Below are positions 33,814 through 40,498 of a stretch of DNA of 64,000 nt, in pieces. The stretch covers positions 7,899,501 to 7,963,500 of the forward strand of contig NZ_JAGRPV010000001.1 in assembly GCF_030014955.1 (NCBI RefSeq), given 5' to 3'. A program made the translations under genes and the position numbers. Numbering within the stretch: position 1 is the first letter of the stretch; every line of letters starts with the position of its first letter. Origin of the DNA: Cohnella hashimotonis (GTDB lineage Bacteria > Bacillota > Bacilli > Paenibacillales > Paenibacillaceae). The notes below the pieces were generated by a model. The model was not told the origin of the DNA and did not search any database. It saw only the letters and a list, made by a program, of their open reading frames with translations.

Positions 33814-35202
33814 TTAGAAAAACCGCTCCAGCTCGTCCTTGATCGCCGCATTCGAGCCGCCGACCTGCTTCTGGTGCTGCGCCTTGCCGAAGAGCGCGCC
33901 GATCTGCTCCGGATACGTCTGCTCGATGCCGCGCAGGCGGATCGACTCGTCGAACTTGGCCGGGTGGGCCGTCGAGAGCGAGACCGTCACCTCGCCGTCT
34001 TCGGTCAGGCGATCGCTCGCCGCCACGCCGCAGGCCGTATGCGGGTCGAGGAGATAGTCGTACTTGGCGAAGTAGTCGCCGATCGTATCGAGGCACTCGT
34101 CGTTCTTGACGCCGTAGGCGGCGAAGTCGGCTTGTACTTGACCGATCCGGTCGGAAGGAATAATGATGCTGCCTTCGGTGGTGAACTGCCCCATGAGACG
34201 GGAGACTTCGACTGGATCCTCGCCGTAAAGGTAGTACAGATAGCGCTCGAAGTTGCTCGCCACCTGAATGTCCATCGACGGGCTGTGCGTTCCGCGGAAT
34301 TCGCCTGGCTCGTATACGCCTTCTTTGACGAAACGCTCGAGGATATTGTTCTCGTTGGTGGCGAGGATGAGCTTGCCGATCGGCAGGCCCATGCGCTTGG
34401 CCAGATAGCCGGCGAAGATGTCGCCGAAGTTGCCCGTCGGGACGCTGAAGTTCATCCGCTCGGACTGCCCCTGCTGCGCGAGCTGGAGATACGCGTAAAA
34501 GTAATAGACGGTCTGCGCCAGAATGCGCGCGATGTTGATCGAGTTGATGGCGCGCAGATGGTACTTGTGCTTGAACGCGACGTCGGCGAACAGCTCCTTG
34601 ATGATGCGCTGGCAATCGTCGAACGTGCCGTCCACGGCCAGATTCAGCACGTTGGCGTCGTCCACGGTCGTCATCTGCAGCTCTTGCACCTTGCTTACCT
34701 TGCCCGACGGGTGCAGGATGCAGATGCGGATGCCTTCTTTGCCGCGCACGCCCTCGATCGCGGATGCGCCCGTATCGCCGGAGGTCGCGCCGAGGATATG
34801 AATGATCGAGTTCGTCTGCTTGGATACGTAGGCGTACAGGTTGCCGAGGAACTGAAGGGCGATATCCTTAAAAGCGAAGGTCGGCCCGTGGAACAGCTCG
34901 AGCACGTACAGCCCGTTGTTGATGCGCCGCACCGGCGTCACGTCCGGGTCGCGGAACGTGCCGTAGCTGTCCTCGACCAACCGCTGCAGCTCGCCGCGGG
35001 GAATCTCGTCTCCGATATACAGCGTGAAGATCTCGAGCGCCAGCTCCGCGTAGGAGAGCTTGCCCCATGCCTGCAGCGTCGCGGCGTCCACTTGCGGCAC
35101 AGCCTTGGGCACCAGGAGGCCGCCGTCGTCCGCCAGTCCCATCAGAATCGCGTCGATAAAGCCGAGGGGAGCCACCTGGCCCCGAGTGCTGATATATTTC
35201 AT
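33814..35202 (-). CDS. thrC: Threonine synthase
   Basis: This 462-residue PLP enzyme converts O-phosphohomoserine to threonine. The N-terminus MKYISTRG, the PLP lysine K112 in HGPTFAFKDIAL and ILGATSGDTGASAIEG are diagnostic. The length and N-terminal domain match the long class (E. coli/yeast type) rather than the about 350-residue Bacillus ThrC. It is a single gene with its own terminator; no other threonine gene is adjacent. A perfect 7-bp dyad lies about 90 bases upstream of the start (35293-35311) and could control it or the divergent GGDEF gene. Confidence 0.94.
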   Translation of the reverse strand: MKYISTRGQVAPLGFIDAILMGLADDGGLLVPKAVPQVDAATLQAWGKLSYAELALEIFTLYIGDEIPRGELQRLVEDSYGTFRDPDVTPVRRINNGLYVLELFHGPTFAFKDIALQFLGNLYAYVSKQTNSIIHILGATSGDTGASAIEGVRGKEGIRICILHPSGKVSKVQELQMTTVDDANVLNLAVDGTFDDCQRIIKELFADVAFKHKYHLRAINSINIARILAQTVYYFYAYLQLAQQGQSERMNFSVPTGNFGDIFAGYLAKRMGLPIGKLILATNENNILERFVKEGVYEPGEFRGTHSPSMDIQVASNFERYLYYLYGEDPVEVSRLMGQFTTEGSIIIPSDRIGQVQADFAAYGVKNDECLDTIGDYFAKYDYLLDPHTACGVAASDRLTEDGEVTVSLSTAHPAKFDESIRLRGIEQTYPEQIGALFGKAQHQKQVGGSNAAIKDELERFF

Positions 35203-35292
35203 CTCGATCCCCTTATCCGTGTAAATGTTCTGTCTATTGTATCAAAAAAGCGAAGCCATGCCCACAATGCGTCGAACTTCGTCGCAAGATTC

Positions 35293-35311
35293 ATCGTATT
35301 TATGATACGAT
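35293..35311. promoter_or_regulatory. Operator-like dyad between thrC and the GGDEF gene
   Basis: ATCGTAT and ATACGAT form a perfect inverted repeat around TTATG. It lies in the 184-base divergent gap, 91 bases from the thrC start and 76 from the GGDEF start. No T-run follows, so it is more like a protein-binding site than a terminator. No T-box is evident in this gap. Confidence 0.45.
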
Positions 35312-35386
35312 CAAATATATTCTATCTTGCGCACCGCGGTTGTCCTTGCTGGGCGGGCGAACACGAGCTAACGGAGACAATCACCT

Positions 35387-37057
35387 ATGGGAACTCCCTA
35401 TTCGGCTATCTTAACGTTAATTATTACGGCAGGCGTCATCAACTTGCTTATGGGCATCTACGCGCTGTCCGGCCGCTCGAAGGTATCGATGGTCAAGACG
35501 TTCGTGGCCTTCAGCATGCTGTCGGCCGTCTACACGTTCGGTTCCGCGCTGGAGCTGTCCGCCGGCTCGCTCGAAGAGATCGTGTTATGGATCAAGGTCC
35601 AGTATCTCGGGCTGCCGTTCCTGGCGCCGCTCAACCTGCTCATGGTCATGTATTTCCTGGGCATGGAAAAATTTTTGAAACGGCCGCTGCGCATCGGCTT
35701 CTTCATTATCCCCGTCATTACCCTGGCGCTCGTCATGACCAACGAGCTGCATCATTTATATTACCGGGACATCGTGCTACGTCCCGACACGCTCACGCCC
35801 AAGGCAGACCTGGTTGCAGGTCCCTGGTATCTCATCGCAGGCGCTTATACCTTCGGCTGCATGATCGGCGGCGTCGCGCTGCTGATCGTCCAGTGGCGCC
35901 GCAAGCGAACTTACCGGTTCCAGCTCGTGACGCTGCTGATCGGCCTGCTCCTCCCGCTCATCGGCGACTTCTTCTATCTCGGCGGATTGACGCCCGACGG
36001 CGTAGACCCGATTCCCGTCATCATGACGCTTACGTCCGCGTTCTACATGTGGGCGCTCGCTTCCCGCGGTTTGTTCCACGTCGTGCCGATCGCCCGGGAC
36101 AATCTGTTCGAGAGCATGCGCGACGGCGTCCTCGTGCTCGACATGGAGGACCGTCTGGTGGATTACAACGCGGCGGCCGCGGGCATCCTGCCGGAGCTGA
36201 GCGCTACTGAGATCGGCAATCGGCTGGACCGGCTCCTGGCGCTGCATACGGACGCCGGCTTGCTCGCTTCCGACACGGGCAGGGAGGGAAAGGCGAGAGT
36301 GTCCGACGGGTCGGACATCCGTGAGATCCCGTGGGCGGTCGAAGACCGCGCGTACCATTATCAGGTGCGGACGTCGGTCGTGCGCAATCCGGGCGGACAG
36401 GTCGCGGGCAAGCTCATCGTTCTGATCGACATCACGCAGCGGGTCCAGCTGCAGGAGCAGCTAAGGCAGATGGCTTATTACGATAATTTGACCGGCGTCT
36501 ATAATCGCGCGCGCTTCATGAACCTGGGCACCGCCATGCTGGAAGAGGCGGACGCGGCCGGCGAGCCGTTAGCGATCGTGCTGTTCGACATCGACCATTT
36601 CAAGCGCATCAACGATACGTACGGTCACGACGTCGGCGACCAGGCGCTGCTCCATATCGCGGACGTCTGCCGGCGCGCGCTGCGCCCCGACGATCTGTTG
36701 GCCCGCTACGGCGGCGAGGAGTTCGCGATCGCGATGCCCGGCCTGACCGGGGCGAGAGCCGAGTCTGCGGCTCACCGCATCCGGCGGGAGCTGTCGGCGC
36801 AAGCCCTGGAGGTGCCGGGCGGCCAGCTACGGATGACGGCGAGCTTCGGCATCGCGTCGACGACGAGGGGCGCGAACCGGTCGGAGGCTGACGCATCGGC
36901 CTGGGGCGCAGATCGGGCGGGAGCTGACGCATCGGCCGGTGCTGCAGCCGAATCGAGGCTGCAGCGGCTGCTGAAGCAGGCGGACCTGGCACTGTATGAG
37001 GCCAAGAATGACGGGCGGGATGCGGTGCGTGTGGCTCGGGGCGAGGAAGCGGGCTGA
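35387..37057 (+). CDS. Membrane diguanylate cyclase: 7TM sensor, PAS, GGDEF
   Basis: This 556-residue protein makes cyclic di-GMP. Residues 1-230 hold seven membrane helices of the histidine-kinase N-terminal 7TM type. A PAS-like domain follows (about 240-350), then a GGDEF domain with the active loop RYGGEEF (about 440). The product-inhibition site RxxD is present as RPDD, five residues before GGEEF. Metal-binding Asp is in LFDIDHFKRIND. Within the last part of the GGDEF domain (about 500-525) there is an Ala/Asp/Ser-rich insertion with a partly repeated sequence (SEADASAWGADRAGADASAG), unusual at this position. Start is ATG 35387 after ACGGAGA. Confidence 0.92.
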   Translation: MGTPYSAILTLIITAGVINLLMGIYALSGRSKVSMVKTFVAFSMLSAVYTFGSALELSAGSLEEIVLWIKVQYLGLPFLAPLNLLMVMYFLGMEKFLKRPLRIGFFIIPVITLALVMTNELHHLYYRDIVLRPDTLTPKADLVAGPWYLIAGAYTFGCMIGGVALLIVQWRRKRTYRFQLVTLLIGLLLPLIGDFFYLGGLTPDGVDPIPVIMTLTSAFYMWALASRGLFHVVPIARDNLFESMRDGVLVLDMEDRLVDYNAAAAGILPELSATEIGNRLDRLLALHTDAGLLASDTGREGKARVSDGSDIREIPWAVEDRAYHYQVRTSVVRNPGGQVAGKLIVLIDITQRVQLQEQLRQMAYYDNLTGVYNRARFMNLGTAMLEEADAAGEPLAIVLFDIDHFKRINDTYGHDVGDQALLHIADVCRRALRPDDLLARYGGEEFAIAMPGLTGARAESAAHRIRRELSAQALEVPGGQLRMTASFGIASTTRGANRSEADASAWGADRAGADASAGAAAESRLQRLLKQADLALYEAKNDGRDAVRVARGEEAG

Positions 37058-37160
37058 TCGAGCGGATGTAGGTCAACGTCTTGGGAGGGCATGTACCAAG
37101 TACGGGCCGATCAGAGCTGTTCAGCTAAGCGGCGAGTGAGCGGGCGGGGGACATGCAGAA

Positions 37161-37203
37161 GCCAACAGGACGAAGCAGGCTTTCTCCGCTTCGTCCTGTT
37201 GGC
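37161..37203. terminator. Perfect 16-bp hairpin between convergent genes
   Basis: GCCAACAGGACGAAGC (37161-37176) and its exact complement (37188-37203) surround an 11-base loop between the stops of the GGDEF gene and the enolase-superfamily gene. The stem is strong but neither side has a good T-run, so it may stabilise 3' ends as much as terminate. Confidence 0.6.
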
Positions 37204-37208
37204 CCACA

Positions 37209-38369
37209 CTAAAGAATCTGCCCGATACGTGGCTGGAAGTTCGGATCCTGCGGATCGTAGAACACCATCTCGCGTTCGAAATTGCTGCCGTACTTTTCGA
37301 GCTTGTCGATATCCAGGTCGATGCCGAAGCCGGGACGGCCGGATGGCGCGAGTTTGCCCTGCTTGAATACCAGTGGATCGCGAAGCAAGTCGCCGGTCAT
37401 GAAGTTCAGATGCGTGTCGTTGGCGAACGGGAAGTTCCTCGAAGAAGCGACCATGTGTACGTTGCCGAGCGTCCCGATCCCCGTCTCCGCCCAGCTTCCG
37501 GTGACGCACCAGATGCCGGCCTGGTTGGCCAAGTCCACGATCTGCCTGGCCTTGAGGATGCCGCCCGCCTCGGAGGGGTAAACGAGGAAGCAGGCACAGG
37601 CCCGTTTATCGATGAGACGTAAAGCATCCTCGAACGTCGCGCAGCCTTCGTCCGCGATGATCGGCACGTCGACGGCGCGGGCGACGGCGGCCATGCCGTC
37701 CACATCGTCGTAACGCGTCGGCTGCTCCACCATTTGCAGATCGTACTTTTCCATGCTGCGGATCGCCTTGATCGCCGTCGGGACGCTCCAGTTCTGATTG
37801 GCGTCGATCCGGATCTTCATGGCAGGTCCGACCGCTTCGCGCACGGCCTTCACGCGCTGCGTATCCAGGTCGATGTCGCGGCCCACCTTAAGCTTCAATT
37901 CGGAATAACCGGCAGCGGCAAACCGGCGCGCTTCTTCGGCGTTGTTCTCCGGCTTGTCGATGAAAATATAACCCGAGAAAGCCACTTCCTGCTTCACCTT
38001 GCCGCCGAGCAGGTTGTATACCGGCGTATCCAGGATCTTGCCGCGCAGATCGAGCAGCGCCATCTCGATGCCGGCCATGCCGTAGTAGCCGATCTGCCTC
38101 CAGTTGACGCTGTATTCCTCCAAGCGATGCAGAATGGACTCCAGCTCCATCGGATCGCGGCCGATGAGGAACGGGGCGAATTCCTTGTCCACGACGGTTT
38201 GGATGACGGGAATCGTCGGTCCGACCGATTCGCCGATGCCGATCAGGCCTTCGTCCGTCTCGATCTGCACGATCAGCGAAGGCGCGCTGTACCGCGTCCC
38301 GCCCGACCACTTTTCGCCTTTGTGAAACGGGATTTTGATCGCTTTCGTTTTGACGGCTGTAATCTTCAT
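37209..38369 (-). CDS. Enolase-superfamily (mandelate racemase/muconate lactonizing) enzyme
   Basis: This 386-residue protein has capping and barrel domains. Metal ligands are D189 (RIDAN), E215 (VEQP) and D240 (IADEG), with the LKLK motif (K159, K161) on the second strand. The acid/base lysine that MLE-type enzymes have on the sixth strand appears to be replaced: the segment reads CFLVYPSEAGG, with Y264 where Lys is expected. The reaction is therefore uncertain; dehydration or epimerisation of a sugar acid or amino acid derivative is likely. Start at ATG 38369 follows GAGGAGG. It overlaps the stop of the dehydrogenase gene by 4 bases (ATGA), so the two are translationally coupled. Confidence 0.85.
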   Translation of the reverse strand: MKITAVKTKAIKIPFHKGEKWSGGTRYSAPSLIVQIETDEGLIGIGESVGPTIPVIQTVVDKEFAPFLIGRDPMELESILHRLEEYSVNWRQIGYYGMAGIEMALLDLRGKILDTPVYNLLGGKVKQEVAFSGYIFIDKPENNAEEARRFAAAGYSELKLKVGRDIDLDTQRVKAVREAVGPAMKIRIDANQNWSVPTAIKAIRSMEKYDLQMVEQPTRYDDVDGMAAVARAVDVPIIADEGCATFEDALRLIDKRACACFLVYPSEAGGILKARQIVDLANQAGIWCVTGSWAETGIGTLGNVHMVASSRNFPFANDTHLNFMTGDLLRDPLVFKQGKLAPSGRPGFGIDLDIDKLEKYGSNFEREMVFYDPQDPNFQPRIGQIL

Positions 38370-39367
38370 ATCCGCGCCTCCTCGCATAAGTCGGTTACGA
38401 TTACTTTAACGGCTGCGTTCGCCGGATCGCGGGCAAAGGCCAAGGCCTCGTCCAATCGGCCGAACGCGAAACGCCGGGTGATCAGGGGATTAACCTGAAC
38501 CGTGCCGCCGGCCAGCATCTCGATCACGCGAGGCCACACATGCGGCGCATTGGTGGAGCCCAGCAACGTGAGTTCCTTCAACACGACGGTTGACATATCC
38601 GCAAGAATCTTGTTCCCAGGCAGTCCGAAGACCAACAACTGTCCGCCCGGCTTCAGCAGCTCGATACCGGTCTGCAAGGACCGCTCTGTCCCCGCCGCGT
38701 CGATGACGATATCCTGGGTGCTCGCAAGCGACGATATGTCCGCGCCATCCGAGCCCGCGTTCACGCAAAGATCCGCGCCAAGCGTCCGCCCCAGCTGCAG
38801 ACGATGCTCCTGCATGCCAATGAGCGTAACCCGCCTGGCCCCTGCCGCCTTCAGCAGCTGCACATAATAGAGCCCGGTCGGGCCGTCGCCCACGACCGTC
38901 GCTTTTATGCCCAGCCGGATCGACAGCTTGTCGATGCCGCCCAGACAGCAATGCAGCGTCTCCGCTTGCGAGGCCGCCTCAAGGCTGACACAGTCGGGGA
39001 TCTTGTACAGATTGGCTGCGGGAACAGTCAAATACTGCTGCCAGCCGCCCGGGTAATGCAGGCCGATCTCGCCGGCATCAGGGCAGCGGTGCTTGTTGCC
39101 TGTCCGGCATTGGCGGCAATGCCCGCAGCCGATCAGCGGATCGACGCATACCCGGTCTCCGACGGACCGCCCGCGGGTATGCTCGCCGAGCCGCACGACG
39201 GTGCCGGCCAGCTCATGCCCCAGCGGCAGCGGAGGCGGGCCGAATCGTGCCTGCCCGTTCATGATGTGCAGGTCCGTGCCGCAGATCCCGATCGCCTCGA
39301 TCCGGATCTCGGCCTGACCGGCAAGCGGCGGCTCGCGGCGAACCTGCCGCGACTGGACCTCGTTCAC
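38366..39367 (-). CDS. Zinc-dependent alcohol dehydrogenase (MDR, sorbitol dehydrogenase-like)
   Basis: This 333-residue enzyme is read from GTG 39367. Catalytic zinc residues lie in GICGTDLH, GHE and AETLHCC. The structural-zinc Cys set is CGHCRQCRTGNKHRC and the Rossmann loop is GDGPTG. Sorbitol- or threonine-dehydrogenase-like oxidation of a polyol or sugar acid with NAD(P) is expected. The start is doubtful. The first beta-strand of the family (LKTIWEWTGG) is encoded upstream of the GTG, and a good AGGAGGG site (39413-39419) lies six bases before an in-frame ATC (39404-39406). No ATG, GTG or TTG suits that site. It overlaps the enolase-family gene by 4 bases. Confidence 0.85.
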   Translation of the reverse strand: MNEVQSRQVRREPPLAGQAEIRIEAIGICGTDLHIMNGQARFGPPPLPLGHELAGTVVRLGEHTRGRSVGDRVCVDPLIGCGHCRQCRTGNKHRCPDAGEIGLHYPGGWQQYLTVPAANLYKIPDCVSLEAASQAETLHCCLGGIDKLSIRLGIKATVVGDGPTGLYYVQLLKAAGARRVTLIGMQEHRLQLGRTLGADLCVNAGSDGADISSLASTQDIVIDAAGTERSLQTGIELLKPGGQLLVFGLPGNKILADMSTVVLKELTLLGSTNAPHVWPRVIEMLAGGTVQVNPLITRRFAFGRLDEALAFARDPANAAVKVIVTDLCEEARI

Positions 39368-39539
39368 GCCGCCTGTCCATTCCCATATCGTTTTAAGCTG
39401 TTCGATGAATATCCCTCCTGCCTGATGAAGATGACCGACTGCCGGCCTCAGGCGGTGCCTCCCAGTCAGTCAGCCACCGCCGCCGATCGCTGGCCATAAG
39501 TTGTCCGTCTGCAGGCCGGATTGGCCGGCCGATTGCCGT

Positions 39540-40244
39540 TCAATTCGGCAGCAGATGCGCGCCGCCCATGACAGGATAGAGCGGAAGACTGCGAAACGCC
39601 TCCGCATAAGGCACGCCGATCGCCTTGCCCCGGATGCCGGAAGGCGCGGTCAGCATCTCCGCGTAATCGCCGTCATACATGTGCCGCAGCCATTCGTCCT
39701 GGCTCCTGTGGCAGCGGATCATTTTGCTTTTCAGCGCCATCACATCCGATACATCGACATAAACTTCGGGCTCGAACCCGATGCCGCCGATATGATCCAT
39801 GAAAAAGACGTGCGGAATCTTCGTCATAGGCGGATGGACCGTCTCGATGAGCGGCACGGTGACGGGAATGCGGCAGTCGACCGCGATCTCGCCGCTGATT
39901 CGATGATCGGGATGGTAATCGCCGGCGCCGTGGACGATCATGAAGTCCGGGTTCGCCTTGCGGATGGCATCGATGAAGGCGAGCCGCGTCGCGCGGTCGT
40001 GGAACAGGAACTCGTCGTCGTAGTCCATCCAGATGAGATCCGCGCCGATTAATGAAGCGGAGGCTTCGGCCTCTTGCCTGCGGATGGCGGCAATCTCTTC
40101 CCGGCCCAGCGTCGGCGATCCGACATTGCCGTTTGTCGCAACCATAATCGTCACATGATCGCCTCTGGCCGCGCATTTGATCAATGTGCCGGCACATAAT
40201 CCTTCTACATCGTCGGGGTGGGCCCCGATCGCCAGTACCCTCAT
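39540..40244 (-). CDS. PIG-L (LmbE-like) family deacetylase
   Basis: This 234-residue zinc hydrolase begins MRVLAIGAHPDD, the metal-binding H-P-D-D motif of the family. A second zinc histidine lies in DYHPDHR. Members remove N-acetyl groups from GlcNAc-containing or similar substrates; a sugar N-acetyl substrate would suit this locus. I chose ATG 40244 because GGAGGG precedes it and the beta-strand starts there. Upstream in-frame codons to 40319 have no support. It is the first gene of the minus-strand set (deacetylase, dehydrogenase, enolase-family) and diverges from the Tat-exported protein gene. Confidence 0.88.
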   Translation of the reverse strand: MRVLAIGAHPDDVEGLCAGTLIKCAARGDHVTIMVATNGNVGSPTLGREEIAAIRRQEAEASASLIGADLIWMDYDDEFLFHDRATRLAFIDAIRKANPDFMIVHGAGDYHPDHRISGEIAVDCRIPVTVPLIETVHPPMTKIPHVFFMDHIGGIGFEPEVYVDVSDVMALKSKMIRCHRSQDEWLRHMYDGDYAEMLTAPSGIRGKAIGVPYAEAFRSLPLYPVMGGAHLLPN

Positions 40245-40425
40245 TTTGCAGCCCTCCACCTCTCGCATTTCGCTTCTCGCATCTAGCAGCACGGCCGTCG
40301 ACAAAGCCGATTTAACCATGCCCGTTTTAAGCCTGTAAACAAGGAAACGGGCAGGAGACCAAAGAGGATAAGGAGCATCAAGAAAAGTAGAAATAAGCTC
40401 GTATTTTCGGGAATAACCGTTTCCT

Positions 40426-40475
40426 ATAATAGGAGACGCAGCATCCGAAGAACGTCAATTGTAAGCGCTATACCA
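40426..40475 (+). promoter_or_regulatory. Candidate promoter and cre-like site before the Tat-exported protein gene
   Basis: In the 254-base divergent gap, TATAAT (40426-40431) is a plausible -10 element, although no good -35 is visible. About 22 bases after the expected start lies TTGTAAGCGCTATACC (40459-40474). This resembles the catabolite-responsive element consensus WTGNAANCGNWNNCW with one mismatch. A cre just downstream of the start point would give CcpA-type repression by preferred sugars, sensible for a polysaccharide locus. Confidence 0.45.
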
Positions 40476-40498
40476 CCCATTTTGAGGAGGCGTGATTG

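Noticed and set aside
33632..34615. N-terminal extension of the DUF2680-like gene up to 34615
   Set aside because: The extension is thrC read in another frame. A signal peptide and an AGGAGGA site fix the true start at 33631.
35203..35386. T-box riboswitch in front of thrC
   Set aside because: The gap is only 184 bases and shows neither the T-box sequence nor a terminator-antiterminator pair.
33781..36210. Long plus-strand open frame (809 codons)
   Set aside because: It runs antisense through thrC and then out of frame through the GGDEF gene. The translation is Arg/Ala/Asp-rich with no domain, the usual shadow of GC-rich genes.
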